64,000 nt of DNA from Setophaga petechia (lineage: Eukaryota > Chordata > Aves > Passeriformes > Parulidae): NCBI GenBank assembly GCA_024362935.1, contig JANCRA010000040.1, forward strand, positions 4,588,001-4,652,000. Reading direction: 5' to 3'. The translations under genes were made by a program, and so were the position numbers. Below, piece after piece: positions 35,401-50,028 of this stretch. The number at the start of each line of letters is the position of its first letter. The first letter of the stretch is position 1. The notes below the pieces were generated by a model, which was not told where the DNA came from, ran no database searches, and worked only from the letters and a program-made list of their open reading frames with translations.

Positions 35401-38400
35401 AGATACAATTTACAGAATAGAATTGAATTTGGCAAAACTATGTCTTGCCCTGCATGTTAGATCCAAAGATGTTTGCAAAACCATCTACTTATTGGTGGCT
35501 GTAGTTTTAAATAAAATAATTAAAAATAACAAACACCATCCCTACCCCCTCCCCCAGCTAGTTAGTGCCATGTTTTCCTCCTCTTGCAGCCAATGTTTTA
35601 ATGTGCTCTGTTTGCTTATGTCAAGGAAGCTAACATGAATATTTTGGGAAGGTGTTTTGCTTGGCTGTTGAATTAATTCTCCCAAGTAATTCAGAGACTC
35701 TTCATTGATTTGTGTTTATGAACTTTTTCAGCTGCAGAGGAAAAAGGATTATAGTCAATAGATGTGGACCTCTGAAAGGAGTATCCATTGCAGTTAAGCA
35801 TTTTACATGCTCACAGAAAAAAAAAATCTGCATTTGGGAAGCAGTGTCCAAAATCCAGACTACCATGTTTGTACTCTGTTTGTTTGGTTTGTATTGCTCA
35901 TTGTAGGTAGCAAATGTTGTCTAGACTGAAACTTTTCACAGAGAATTCCAGTTCCATTTTAAAAGGAATCAATGATTTCAGAATTGTGTCCAGTTACAGA
36001 TCTTGTTTGTTTTTAAGCTTGCTAAGTAGTCTCATGGTTTTTGAAAAGTATACTTTCATGGAAAAGTTCTCACTTGTGTTAAATTGAGTCTAAGGAAGTC
36101 ATAGTGCTGCTGGGCATTTAAAATAAGTCTTTAAGCCACTTTTCACTGAGAAAAGGGAGAGGAGGAGGCTGTAATGGAATGGAAATCCAGCTAGCCAACA
36201 AACTGTGAGGCATGCGACGCTGCTCCTCCAAGTGCAAGTTCTTGTGGCAAACTTGAGGGAAAATGATGTTATGGTGAGGTCAGGGACATTCTGCAGTCTA
36301 GTCTTTGGATAAAAATACAGTTCTATGTTTAAACACCAAATTTTCCTTCATGAATAAATAACTAGTTCAGGCTCAAAGTGTTTCTGTTGGTTTTTTTTTT
36401 TTCTTCCTTCTCTCAGTGAGTTATTGGTTCATTGACTTGTTATTGACTTTTCCATTGTGTGTGGAAACAAAATGGATGGGTATTTTCCAAAAGCTTTGTT
36501 ATCAGCTATTTCAGCCTTGTTTTGTATCTTTAAAGAAGGAATTTTTTTCCCATTTCTCTTAGTGAAAACCTCTGTAGGTTTCTACTAGACCTTCTATGCA
36601 AAGAAACTTTCTTCAATATTTCTTCAAATACTGATTCTTGAGAGGAGCTGTGATGAAGTTGGATTGAAATCTTAGTTGGAATTAATCTTAGTTGGTGGAA
36701 ATTTATATGTTTTTTGAGAAAGAAAAATTACATCCTGCAGCACCTGAAAATTTATGAAAACATTGTATATGCAAAATTTCTATATTAAATGTAAAATCTT
36801 CTAGAAACATCTTGTAGAAACATTAGAGTTTAATTGTGCAAACCTTAATACTTCTGTCACATTTTTGTTTCTTCTTTTTTTAATTTTTTAAAAAATGCTT
36901 GAACTAAAGTTTAGCAAGTGACTGCTAAGCAAGTAGGCATATTTGTGTGTCTGGTGTTCTTAATTTTCATGGAGACTGAGTTGAAGCAGAGAGCACTAAC
37001 TGCTGCAACTGGAGTAGCCAGGCCTTCTGTAGGGGCTGCATTAAATGGATCAAAACAATCTTGTGCTGCTTATTTTCTTTTTCTATTATTTATTTCAATG
37101 AAATTAGGGTCTTCTTCACTCCTTTTAATATAGAACAATTTTTCAAAACTGTGCCCTCTTGGAAGAAGGAAGTTGCAGATTTTGTGGTGACAGGGAAATG
37201 TGAGAAGTTGTGTTGTTTGCAGCTCTGGTTAACATCTCCTGGTTTGACAGAATGGCATCTGGAATAATGGGCAAGGACTAGGGAACTAGAAGGGCCTGCC
37301 TAATCACCAGTTTAGGGTGTGTGGCCTTAAGCAGTCTTGCTTTCAGCATTTCCTTCTGTAAATAGGATAATAGAGCTGCATATCACATAAAAATTTACTT
37401 CTTTTATTTTTCTAGATTTGGCTTGCTTGAAGGCTGAGATAATTCCATGTTTATTCCTGGACTTGGATGCTAGGCAGTAAGCAATAATGGGAGGAGGAAG
37501 GAACCCTGAGGAAAAAAAAAGGAGTCATGTAATAGTTGTCCACATAGTGACTGCCCTCATGCTAAGAATAAGTTAGGAGCATTTTTGAAGGAGAAGGATG
37601 AAGATAATTTGCATTTGCAAGGAATTCAGCTTTATAATCAGTCTTCATTGAAGCCATTTGTGCTTGGTAGTCCAAATAAACTTTTTGTCAGCTATTTATT
37701 TATTAATGCAGTTATTTTTACTGTAAAAAGTTATACTTAGTTTACCTCATAGTACAAATAACTGAAAAAGTCCTTCCTGGAAGAGTTACAGCCTTGTGAT
37801 ATAACTCAAGGTGTAATGGCCCACATCCTCTGGCTCTGGAGCTGTTGGAGGTAATACAGCTTTCATCTACCTGCCATTGCCCATACACTGGATAATGTCT
37901 CCTTGTGGTTCAGTCAGGAAGACACATCATTTTCATGATCCTTACTTTCTCAGTGTGAACTCAGCTCCTTCTCCTATTGTTGCCTGTTGCTCAGACAGAT
38001 GGCCCTGGATAGGTGGCTAAAGAGGCCTTATCCCATGGATTGGCTCATCCATGACAGTGATAACCTCCTACTAGCAGGTGCTGGTCATCAGCTAATAGTG
38101 TCTTGAGGCACTGAAGCAATTACAAAATATGTGTCCAAATCTTCCTACAAAGAGCATAAGCACAACTGTGCAGGGTTGGACATGAAGCTTATCTGGTGTT
38201 ACATCCTGTCTCTAGATACGGGTGAGTGCTGTGCTGTGGGTTCTGTTTTTCTCTCATGCATGGCACTGACTGTCTAAGGCAGAGAAAAACAGCAGGCAGA
38301 GTGTAGTGAGGCTTCCACTGCCTCCAGTGATTTGGGGCTTGAAGATTTCCTGAGCAAGGGGTTACTTATGTCTTTAATAGCTCTCAGTGGATTTTTCTTC

Positions 38401-41400
38401 TGTGAAGTTGTCCTTTTTTGAGCCCACATAAATTTTTAATATCCAAAGTATCTGGTTGTAGTGAGATTCATTATTTAACTACAAATGTTAACAAAAAGCA
38501 TCTTCTTGCTTTGTTTTGAGCTTACTTCTTGCTCTGTTAGACAGCCTTTTGTTTCCGTTTGGGAAACAACCATCATTTCTGTACTGCTTGTTATTTTGTA
38601 GAACTCTTGTGTTCCCCAGTTACCCCTTTCAGGCAGATTGCAGTGTGTGCGTTTCTTTAAAGGGATTCTTGCCATTTGCTTACCACGGACCTTTGCCTCC
38701 ATTCCCTGTACCTTTGATATCAAGAGACAGTGTCAAGGAGTGAGAAAAAATCTGTGTATAGTTTTTAAGTGCAGGTCTCTTGTGGTTTGATGGATTGGCA
38801 TTAATGATGTGTGTCTTTTCCCCTAATTTCAAATAATTACTAGAATTTAATATGTTTCTTGACCATGCCTGACTGTAGAGTAATAAAGCAACCCAGTTAT
38901 AATATATGTTTTTATGACAAGGTCTCATTTGTTCATGATAGTTGTTAGTTCAGAACTCATTACACATGCCATAATATAAACACTGCTAGTACTAATGGAT
39001 GGTAAGATTATTAATTAAAGGATATCACTCTGCCGGGAAGATAACAAGAGGATGTTTTCATATGTTCCTACATATTTTTTTGACAGGAAAGTAGAACAAA
39101 ATTCCAAAGAATTAAAATTTCAAAAAAATGATACATGAACTCTGTAGAGAACTAGTCGGTCCTTTTTACAAATTAGTTGACTTAAGAGAAACTAGACAGG
39201 CTTCTGCTGAAAGTCACTCAAATTCCTTATTTTTGTCTGAGAAGTTTAATAAAAAATCCAGTAAAATGAGTATGAGTGATATTTCTCTCTCTCTCTTTTT
39301 TTTTAATACAAAGATCCTGTTCTTTGAAGTGGCTTTATACATAGAAAGAAACGTCGTATGAATACTGGTTTGTACAGAGGTTATTTATAATTCTCTCTAA
39401 CTAAATGCAATAAATCTAGAAAGTAAAATGCAAAAACTGTAAGTGTTAAGGAAATAGTCTCATGTATGTAAATTTAAATTTCTCATAAATTTAAGTTAAC
39501 CCCAAACTCCTTGGGAACACTTAATTCTGACTTGTTTAAGCAGGAGCTCACCTGGTGAACTGATTTGTAGTCGAGGATTTCATTAGTTAATGAAGCATAT
39601 TTCATTTTGGTGTTATTTTTTTCCACCCATTTTTAGAATATAGGTATTTTGGTAATAGTTTTTTGAATTTATGATACTGCAAGTGATTTAATTTAAGCCC
39701 TCAGAAATGTATCTTTAAAAGACTTTTAAGTGCTTTCATTGTGACATCAGACTTTAAACTGCTCTCATATCTGTAGTTTGTGAATTGCTTTCATATTTTA
39801 AAGGGAGAAGACAGTTTAAACTAGCATGTTAAGCTTGTTTACTGTATGGAACTGATGTGTTTAGTATCCATTCTCCAAGCAGTGAGAAGTAGCTAAGCAG
39901 TGTGCAATAGTGCACTGGCTGTATTGTAGACTGAATGGAAAAAAACTTACTTTAGGCCAAGTTTGGTCAAGACATTTAGTGACATTTAATGTCACTGAAC
40001 AAAATTCTGCTTGATTAGGAATCTTAGTTCTGCTCTCCATATGTGGAAGTGCATATCTGACTCTAAACAAATGTTACATCTGTTTGTGTATGTGTGTTAG
40101 AACTCTCACACCCCCACCCCTATTAAGTGCAGTACTGAAGTACATCTGACTGTGATATTACTTGTCTGATCAAAAGAATCTAATCAAGCATTGTATTCCT
40201 GAGCTTTAAGAGCCTGAAAGAATTTCATATGGAAAGTGTTTCATTTCCTTTAAAGCCAAGTGGTAATATTTTCTTCTTTTTTAAATAAGCTAAATATACA
40301 CATTTTAATTTTTTTCCCTCTCCTCCTCCTTCTGGTCTTACAACACATTTTACTTTGTTGCCCAAGCACAGAAAACTTGCCAGGAAGAAGGGTGAGCAAT
40401 GCTTCTGTTTCCCATGACCCTCAACTCTAATGTTGTTCCAAGAGCTCACTACTTACAAATGCCTTGATAACTGCTTTCATTCCTTTCATCCCTCCCCCGC
40501 CATCCAGCACAGGCCAGTGGGACTGATCCTCCTTTGAGCAGCTCTCTTCACAGAACAGGAGAATCTACTTAATGTAAAAATCATGGAACATTAAAGCATT
40601 GAAAGATATATTGCAGAATTTTTTACAGCTGAGGATCTGCATGATAATTGCTGCAGTGATTTATTCTTGATTTCATAGAAGCAGCTTCTTAGAGCTCCCT
40701 GTTCATACCAGAAATAATCCTATATTTTATTTTTTCTCTGGAAAGATATTTGGGTAGGGATATTAGTGAGGACATTGGATCTCATTCTACATGTGCACCA
40801 CACTGAGCTAGCAGAACTGATCTTGGTCAGATAGTCTGAACTCTGGCTCCTTAAGAATGTGTTGCAGCATAGGCTTTAATTATAGTCTGATATTATATCA
40901 TATATTTCATTGTTTGCAAATACACACATGTATTTTTAATATTTCTTTGGGTGCATGGTAAGATTAAGAACAAACAGAGAAAAATGTCTTTTCAAGTCTT
41001 ACTGTAAGATCATCTGATGCACCAATACCTTACATTTCACTAAAAATCTGGGAATTCCCATATTTTTTCTGGCAACTCCCTAGCTGCCAGACAGGAAATC
41101 ACTCTCTGCTTTTTCAACCTCTGGCAGCATCTGCTCTTAGTTTCTTTGTCCTCTTTTTTGTGGTGCTTCTCTGCCTGCTCAGTGTTGCTGGGATGTGCCA
41201 GGAGGAGTGAGAAATGACGTAGCATGCCTGATAAACCGTGTTTCATTGCAAGAGTCTGGGGGGAGAATATTGGAATGTGGACTCAATTCCCTGGAAAAGT
41301 CTGACACTGTTCTGGGAAATAAACATCCATGGGGTGGGGGAAGAATGTGGAAGATCACGAAAGAGCATTTAAAATCCCCACAAGGAGCAAGAGAAAGTAT

Positions 41401-43863
41401 GTTGAGGGTCAAAGCAAGTTTGCAGGAACAAAAGTTTAGGAATCTTTGAGACCTTTCTGATAGAGAACTGTGGAGTAGTTTTACCAACAGACAGGGAAAA
41501 TACTGAGAATGCAGATGAGTAAGTAATGATATTTGTTTGAGAATGGAAATAAAAGTAGGGAAATGTACTTGTTTTCTAAGGTCTATTTTTCTCCAGGACA
41601 GAAGAAATGTAGGAATATTTCAGGCCTTTACATTGGTATTGGTCAAAAAGTATACAGGATGACAATAGGCATGCAAAACTCTCATTGTATAGAAATGTTT
41701 TGGTTGAATGTAATTTAGAAAAATATAATAATATGCTAGAAATAGTACTAGGTAATACCCTACAGCCAATCTTTACAATTTCAGAAGTAAAAGGAAACCA
41801 AATGCTTTCTGAGAATTGTAGCCATATTTGTGGGGAAAGACTGCAAAAAATTGCAGTGGTGGCAAAGGAAAATTTTCTCTTCTGCCTTGTACCATGTGAT
41901 TAGTCACTTGTAAAGTGTAATTCTGTGAATATGGTTTGATGATTGAAAGGTTTAAATCATGATAATTCCCTGCAAAGTCAGTTTGTTTTCTAATCAAATG
42001 CAGCAGTAAACAGTTAAACAGTCTTTTAAACTAAAATGTTGAGAAAAGATTTTGTAAGAATGAGGTAATGAGAAATAAAATACAAGAATGTGGGAGTATT
42101 GAAATGAAATGACATCACTTAATATGAGAAAGAGCTATGAAGTTACATACATGCTTTAACTTCAGAGAAACAGATGAGCAGTATATACTGTATTGTGTCC
42201 TCCACATTAAGGGTTACAGGACATAGATTTTTAGGTGCATTTTTATTATTTCATGTATTTATAATTAGGCAAAGTCAAAACAAGATAGTAGTTTTATAGA
42301 CTTTACAGATTTTGCATACTGAACTAAAGTTTATTTCTTTCTGTTCTGATTATGTGAATAAGGTTAGGCTCACACAAAGTGAGTGGGGTAAGGAGAGGAA
42401 TAGTGAAAAGAGGGATGGAATATGATCAATATTGTCTGTTGTCTGTATGATATTATTAGGTTCAACAGATATTATCATGGAGGTTTTAGTATGTTTTTTA
42501 TCAAGTAAGCATGCAAATGTGGCATAAAAATCCCCCTCTCATTAAACATCAGTGTTGTGTTCTTGAAGTGTCCTCAAGACTGTGTTAGACTTAGTTCCTA
42601 ACTGTAGAGAAGTTCTAAGAATATCCAAAGTATTGCACAAGTGTCTAACATAAGGAAGTTGTGACTGAGCAGTGTTGGTATGAATAGCTATGAAGTTTAT
42701 AGACCATACAGACTTTTCAGTAGCTCTTGCCTCATAGTTAAGAAAGTGGGGATTTTGTTGCATTGATCAAGGGGATTTCTCAGTGCTTTCTAGAATGGGA
42801 AAGCAAACTGTGCATTTTTCTCATGGAAATATTCATGAGTAAGAGAACGACACTGAAAAATTTCAGTGCCTTATGTAACCACAGAGGAATGCGGCAATGC
42901 ATGGGCTACGTGTTGACATATTCTGATGTCCTGTCCCTGGAGATTGTGGGAAGAAGTTAGCTTCCCTGAAATTAAGACCAAAGCATAGAACCTAAGGTAA
43001 AAAAGTAATGTGGGATTGTAGAGGTAGGGAGTTGGTAGAGAGTTGTTTGTTTTAGTTGCCTATTATTGTTCCATGAATAGCAAGTTGGCAAAGAATATGC
43101 ACTCATGAAGCTGGCAAATAAAGGGGATAAAGAGTTTATTGAGAGCAACAATGAAAGACTGTGTCAATACAGAGCAGTGGCCCTAGAGCTGCTAAATCTC
43201 TGGCACTGGGCACTGGATTCTCTATTCCCTTGTGGTGTTTTCTTGTGGATTCTTTTAAAAAGTATTGTGGCATGTGGCCAGCATTAGCTCGATCAGCCCT
43301 TGCAGATAGTCTTTACTCTGTGCCAGCCTGCCCTGTGTTTTGCCAAATTATTTTCTGCTGAATTTGGATAAAATGTGGTCACTCATAAGAGGAGAGGATT
43401 TTTTTTCTCCCTTTTGTCATTTTTTTTCGTATGATAATCAGAAAAGTTTATATGATCCGGAAATTAACTCAGCTGAGAAGTAAAGAATAATAAGTGTCTG
43501 TAAATAATTTCATCAAATAGACTTCTAAAAATAGAAATACCATGGAAAATATTCCATTCAAAGGAAGGACTCCAGGATTGAAAGCCATGAAACCAAGGAC
43601 ATCAGGAGTTGCATCAGCTGACTATACAGATCTTTTTGTCAGTGTTTAGAAGGCATGTTAATGTGCACTGTAAATTGCTCTCTAACTGTAGGTGATCTGG
43701 ACATGTTATGGCAGTGATGTTTTATTAAATTGGGATTACCTGTTCTGGCAGCAAAACCCAGAATTCTTTTCATATGTAGTCGAAGGAATTAATTGCATTA
43801 CTGGCATATGTGCCAACATTCCCAGGCTCAGGATTGCTGCTTTGGGCTGATTTGTAAGACATT
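29447..43863. other. Intron 1 interior, no gene or named repeat recognised
   Basis: Fourteen kilobases of AT-rich sequence with scattered short tracts: GGTT repeats at 31746-31767, a repeated 'aatcttagttgg' near 36668, and a CT/T run near 39285-39302. Open frames stay near or below 108 codons and look random. A slightly GC-richer stretch around 37,780-38,350 has no recognised identity. Conserved noncoding elements may be present but cannot be told apart without alignment. Confidence 0.5.
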
Positions 43864-43911
43864 TTCAGGTCCCTTGATTTGTGCTAACCTTCAGGTCCCT
43901 TTTTATGTGCT
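43864..43911 (+). repeat. Short tandem duplication, 26-bp period
   Basis: TTCAGGTCCCTTGATTTGTGCT at 43864-43885 recurs with a few changes at 43890-43911, separated by 4 bp. It is a simple local duplication. Confidence 0.7.
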
Positions 43912-44217
43912 GCTATATATGTTATGAGCAAGAAGATTTTTCTAAATGTGATAATTACCTAAAACCATTGATAATAATTTATTTTTAATTTTAAATTATT
44001 AGTGAGCAATGAAGAGTGGAAAGGCAGAAATTGCAAAGAAAATGCATTTTGGTGCCTTTCTCTGAATTAGGACCTACTACTGTGAAACTGGAAGTTTTAA
44101 TGAGAAAGCCCTTAAGCCAGGAAGAAATTTGAAATATACTAGTGATGTACACAGTCTTGTATGATCACTGCTTTTAGCTGCTTAATCATTCATATTGCCT
44201 AAACATAATTGTACTGC

Positions 44218-44313
44218 CAGCTTCTGTGTTTACAGTCTATGGTGTGGAAAAAGATATCCCACTGTGACATGTTCTACTTACAATCAAATTGACTGTAGCA
44301 AACACAGAAGCTG
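44218..44313. repeat. Imperfect inverted repeat (hairpin of about 96 nt)
   Basis: The left arm CAGCTTCTGTGTTTACAGTC (44218-44237) pairs with 44291-44313: fourteen consecutive base pairs, a 3-nt bulge (GCT on the complementary reading), then six more. The spacer is 53 bp. The length is within range for a microRNA precursor, but the loop is large and the arms are short of the usual 30 pairs. A decayed miniature inverted-repeat element is an alternative. Function is unproven. Confidence 0.6.
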
Positions 44314-47300
44314 TTGAAGTTCAGTGCTTCTCAGTGGGGTGTTCTTGTTCCTCCAGCTTCTTTCTGGCTGTTGATATAGCTCAAATCCTTGAAGCTCATT
44401 CCCTCATAAAATAACAAAGCCAAGGAAGTTCTCTGTTCATCTTCAGTGTAGAAGAGCATGTCATGTACTATTTAGGGAGACATATCTCACAAGCATTTTC
44501 CTGAATAAATAGTGTTTTATGGATTTATATTTATAATACTGAAAGCCCTTTTTTCACTGTTATGAATTTTTAAATGCTTCCTTGCTTCTGTCATTTAGTG
44601 TGGTAAGAATACTGCAAATCATGCTCATAGCTGCTATTTCATAATAACAATAATGTCTCTCATATAAAAACTACTTTTTAAAGTGTTTAGATAACTTAGT
44701 CCGAACAATTGTTTATAGAATGAGAGTTGCTTAAGAAATAAATTAAGAAAATAAATCTATTTGTAAAGAAATTAAAAATAACCATAATGATGATTCATTT
44801 TCAGGTATTGAGGAGTAGAAGTCAACAAACTAGATAAATATTTCTCTGTGTTTTAGCATGCTGTTTTATCAAGTACTTTGGCAATACTGTTCAATTTCTA
44901 CTGTGCTTTATTCACATATTACAATATCTTAATGCTGAGTTTTGCTGACTAGCTTGGGTTTTAATAACACGTCAGTGCATGACCAAATGAAGTGTGTCAT
45001 CAAGCAGAGCACCACAATGCATCTAGTCATATCTGGTGGTGGACTCATACTGCCCCAAAGGTTTGAAACACCAGAGGTGACTGTACTGTACTGTAGGTCT
45101 CCTTTCCAGTCTTCAGCTGTCCTGAAATTCAGCTGACTGAAGGATTACCTCTAATATCCTGCTAGGTCAACCCCTTTGCTTCTGCTGTCTTTGAAGCCAT
45201 GGAATAGTAAGTAGCTTTGTGTCAGATAGCCAGATATATTGCTGTTACTGTATTAACCAGAGTGTCTGTTGTTTGAAGTCCCATTTACTGCATTCCAGCT
45301 GGTGCTCAGGAGTTTCATTTAGGCATATTTAATCTTCTCATGAGTTTTAACTACTGTTTTTCTTTTTAACCCAGTGAATGATACCAAGGATTCCCAGGAT
45401 GATTGACATCAGTCAGGAAGAACATTGGTTATTGGAACTCCATTAGCTAATGAAGTCATCTTTGTAAGCTAACAAGTGGAAAGACTTGGGCTTTGATGTG
45501 TTTGCTGAGAATACTTTCTTGCAGGCTGCTACTAGGGTAGGGATATGAGTCCTCTGCAAGTGTTCCAAAGTTTCTGCTTTTGGAGATTGATTGATCCCTA
45601 TCCAAAGTTTGGACTTTGTGCTGTTCTTCCAGACACCAGACTGGCAAAACCAAACAAATGACAACCATCACAGCCCAATAAAATCTTCATTGTGCTTACC
45701 AACTTGTGGAAATCTTTTCAAGTGTCCTTATCTGTAGGACTTTGTCCTTGTTGTGACAGGCTGTGCCATGCCAAAGCATACACTTGTTTTTTGATTCTTT
45801 GAGAAATAGCATCCGTCATTTCATCACATTGTTGCAATGTATTGTTCTCTCCTCCTCTTCAAGACTATAAACAAGAAATTATTTTACAATCTGTTTAACA
45901 AATCTAGGACAAGAAAGAAGAATAAAGCTGAATAATAAAAGAAAAAGAATAAAACTGTTCTGGAAGAACAGTTCTTGTGATGCAAAGGGTCTGGATCATC
46001 CCAGTTTTATTGTCCCATATTCAGCTGTAAGGCCCTGATACCTAAAATAAGTTAATATATTACAGTTCATATTACATACTTCTCTTTGGCAATTTCAAAG
46101 AAAGTGAATCTTAAATAAACCTGCCTTCCAGAATAATCCAGAAGATTTTTTTTAATTGAAAAATATGTGTTAAATAGATTAATCAAATATATAAAACTTC
46201 AGGGAGAAGTACAATAGAGTAGTGCATTTCATGATTCCTCTGTGACTGTCCTGAATGGGTGATGACTTTTATTATTCTTTCATTGGCATTATGGTACTGA
46301 TGGTTGGTATTGTATGTATCCATATGCAATACTGGTGTTACATTACTTTGTTGTGGTTAAGCTTTGTTGTAGTAATCTTTTTATTATTTCCAGTCACAGT
46401 GTGGTAACTTCTTTAGTACTTCCTCTGTCAGCTCCACAAAAAACCCTAAAATCTTGTTGACCCATTGACTTGCTGAAGCCCTGACTAAAACAGGCAACTC
46501 TGTCACAGTTACTTCCTTGCACTGACAGTATGTAGTGTGTAGATAGCTACTCTTGACTATGTTCCTCACTGCAAAATGGAACTGAATCCTTCTTTGGAAT
46601 CAGAGAAAGCAGGGAACAAGTGGTAGAGGTACAGTGAGTACTCTCAGAAAATACATATTAACAGAACTCCCCCTCCAGCAAATGAGGGTTATCAGGTTGC
46701 ATTTTCCTTCTTTTGCTGACACCCAGAGAGATTTCTTCGAGTGCCTGCAGAGGAGCAGGGGCAACAGCATTTGTGAGTTCATTGAGACTTTAGAGCAACC
46801 ATCCTTCCCTGGTTGATAGACTTGTACTCCCAGTCAGTAAAGCTGATGAGCCTTTTATGGTAACTTAGAATATCACTTGTCTCTGTTTAAAGGAAAATTT
46901 CTTCCCTGAGCTAAGTGAATGTTCTAGTTCATGTGGATTCAATGAAAGGAGGGACAAGACTTAACAATGCTGAGTAAGAGCAACTCTGAATAATGCCATA
47001 GACTCTAAAAAGGTGATTTGTGTGGTGATTACCTTCCTTCTGGAAGCAGCAGCATGCATTGAGGACTCTCAGTGACATTAAGACTTTGGGATATGCCAGA
47101 ATAAATGACATCTTATAAAATTGGGCATGGTCTCTGCTCTATCTGCTCTTTTTTTTAATCCATCATTTGCCTCTTCTTGATTGGAGACAGTTGCTCTTAA
47201 ATCCTTTTTAATTCAGTTTTGAATCTTGGTATCTTTTAGAAAAGCTATGCCTACTGCACAGTTGCTCCTTTCTGTGACTGGGTTTAGAATTTTATAATCA

Positions 47301-49046
47301 TTTAAAGTGATGATGCTCCTAAGAAAGTGATAAATACAACCAAGTAGCACTGCTTGGTCCAGTGTTGGTGATTCAACTGCAATGTCAGGGTCTTAGAGAG
47401 TAACTCCTATCTCAGCCTTTAGGAAGCTGTCCAAGTCAGCTGGAATTTTCTGTAGAATAATATTTTTTTATCTTTTCAGGCTAGATTAACTTTGTATAGA
47501 ACTTGTAAATGAGTGTTACAGGAAGCATCTGACCTTGGAATTTTATTTTACTCTTTGCTACATTGAAGAGCTTAAATCTCATTAAGGTATTGTCTAATAC
47601 TCTCAAGATATGAGGAAAGGCCTCATATAGAGGCAGATATATCCAAATGGTATCTGGATGCATGAGTTTATCAAGTTATCTCATAAACTCCTTTATTCTT
47701 CATACCCACTATTCTGAACTAGGTTAAACATACCTCCTTCAGTTTCAAAATATATAAGTTGTGTCTGATTTGCTGATACAGTGGAAGAACAATTGGCATT
47801 GTATAGCAATAATCCAGGATATGAAGTAGAGACTCCACCTTTGGTATTTTTAACATTTATTTTCCTTTACTTTGACATTTGTTCCACTAAATCCTGCATA
47901 TGTGAAAGAATGATAGGGGACAGCCTATGCTCTCTCATTTCTTTTCACATTCACAGAGATGCTGTTCATCATGGGCAGTTATTTGATTGTCCAAAGGAAA
48001 TAAACCTCCATTCCTATTAGCAAGAGTTAATTTTTGCAATGGAAATGTTTGCATTCAATTACATTAAGGCCATGTAATTCCTTTTGGCATCAGATGCCAT
48101 ACAGCAACTTTGTTAGGAGGGTTTGGGACTCAGTATAGTATAGTATAGTAACCTGGTGAAAGAGTGAATAATAAAACTGTGTTTTTTCCTTAAAACTTAA
48201 AATATACTACTGTGAGAATTTCAAGTTTAGATCTTTCTAACAAATGTAAAAGGATTGTATACTTAGCTATGAAAGAAGCTGTATTTGCATAAAACACAGT
48301 CCTTCATAAAGATTATTTTGTTTTCATGTATACAAACAGTAGGAAGCAGTTTTTGTTTAGCATTCAGTTTGCTAATGCACTTAATAATATCATCTTCATG
48401 TACAGCACAGTGGGAAATGTACAGTAAGGATGCAATAAATCTGGGTAGCATTCTTTCCTGTTTCCCATGTGCTTTATCAAAAGATACAGAATTTGTTTAC
48501 CCAGCTCTTTACATCTTTGTTATTTATTAGATATGCATACAGAATTCCCTACTAATAGAAGAAAAAAAATCTGTTCATGTCTGTATTGTCTAAAGATGGT
48601 GGGTCTCTTTTTGGACTGATGTACTCTGTAGCTACCTATAAAAATACAAGAGGAACAGTCATTGAGTAAATTCTGGCCAGTGCAAAATCCAGGAAGGGAT
48701 TTTCTTGCTTGATAGTCATTACCCTTAATTAAAATAAAATAAAAAAACCCAGTCATCTTATTTTGTGGATTGTTTTTTGGAGGCGTTTAAAATCTTTATT
48801 TCAATCTTTTTTCAATTCTTATTTCATTTAGGATAGTGGAATGGTTCTTACTGTTGAAGATCATTTAAATTTAACCATACTTTGTGTGTATGGGAGTTGT
48901 TTGTGTGTTGATTTAGGATATTAGGCCAATTTGTATATTTACATGTTAGGTTTTATTCCTGCCTGGAAGAAGGTTAACCCTCTTAATTTTGTGTCCAGCA
49001 CTGATTGAATGAGTATTTATGGCTTTACGGTAACAGAGCATAAAGA
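44314..49046. other. Intron 1 distal part, no gene recognised
   Basis: AT-rich intronic sequence containing the AGTAT microsatellite at 48132-48150. The open frames around 45443-45671, 46384-46816 and 48263-48756 are short, overlap on both strands and resemble nothing known. Confidence 0.5.
48132..48150 (+). repeat. AGTAT microsatellite
   Basis: Nineteen bases of the five-base unit AGTAT (3.8 copies, uninterrupted). Confidence 0.85.
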
Positions 49047-49172
49047 AATCACAGAATCACAAAATGACTGAGGACCCATGGCAGTCATCTCGTCCAGCTG
49101 CTTTGCTCAAGCAGGGCCTGTTACCCAGGACCATGTCTAGACAGCTTTTCACCATTCCCAAGGGTAGAGACA
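49047..49172 (-). mobile_element. CR1 LINE, 3' fragment on the minus strand
   Basis: On the + strand it reads 'aatcacagaatcacaaaatg', then 'gtcatctcgtccagctgctt', 'gctcaagcagggcctgttac' and 'cccaggaccatgtctagaca'. This is the reverse complement of a CR1 3' end, starting with the (ATTCTGTGATT)-type terminus. It is about 126 bp, truncated at the 5' end, and lies 860 bp before ARHGAP42 exon 2 in the antisense direction. Confidence 0.88.
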
Positions 49173-50028
49173 GATATGTGATGCTTTTGAAACAGAATTT
49201 ATGACTTGACTTTCATTCATAGCTTACCCTTACCATGAATTTCCCTTAGATTTAGTAGATGTCAGATTCTTAATTGTGAATTTTCCTAGCATCAAAACAG
49301 ATGCCATAGATACAGCCTCCAGGATGCAGAAATTTGTTGCTGGTTTTCTGAGCTCATCTGGACTGGTGGTGTTTTTAAGTCTTGACCACATCTATTCATT
49401 ATCACATTTATCTCTCCGTTTGCCATTACTATTTCTAAAAAAAGAAAAGAAGACAACAGATTTATGTGGTTGATATTCTGTGGGTTTTTTGTATAAAATT
49501 ATTATGAAATTCTGCACTATAAAGTTTGGATTGCTTTGTGAAATTCACTGAAAATAGGGCTCATAATCTGTGGACTACCATGTTGATTGTGGTGTATCAG
49601 AATAATTATAATGTAATTATTTTGATAATGGTAATGAAAAAAAACTGTCATGAGCTTTATTTTAATCTGCAAACTACTATTGCAATACTTTAAAGAGTGG
49701 TATACTTACATATGCAATTTATCACTATACATCAATTTCTTACACTAATTTATTGTTTTTCAAGATGTATAAAAGTTCTTTAGTTGTCAATGTCATGCTA
49801 GTATCAATGTTTGAAATCTTGCATCAGTCTGTTTCATAGCTGTCTAGGATATCTCAGACGTTTGATTTTGAAAATGTGATGGCGATTTTAAAATGAGTTA
49901 ATGTCCAAAAATATACTAGAAAGAAAACTTTGTAAGCAGAAAAAATACTCAGTGCAGAAATGCATGATGCTTTGCTCCAGTTAAGTTCTAGTGGAGTAAT
50001 TCTGATTTTTTTTTTCCTTGAATTTTAG

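Larger units (their letters stand above)
18699..50028 (+). other. ARHGAP42: ARHGAP42 intron 1 (31,330 bp)
   Basis: A GT-AG intron with donor gtgagt at 18699 and acceptor ttttag ending at 50028, preceded by a T-rich tract (about 50006-50018). It interrupts codon 52 after its first base. The first 370 bp remain CpG island. The rest is AT-rich and carries three CR1 fragments, a perfect 161-bp inverted repeat, simple tandem duplications and homopolymers. In human, a blood-pressure-associated regulatory variant has been mapped to the first intron of this gene, so enhancers here are plausible. I recognised none, and found no canonical CC(A/T)6GG SRF site by eye, though that scan was not exhaustive. 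No nested gene was seen. Confidence 0.9.
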
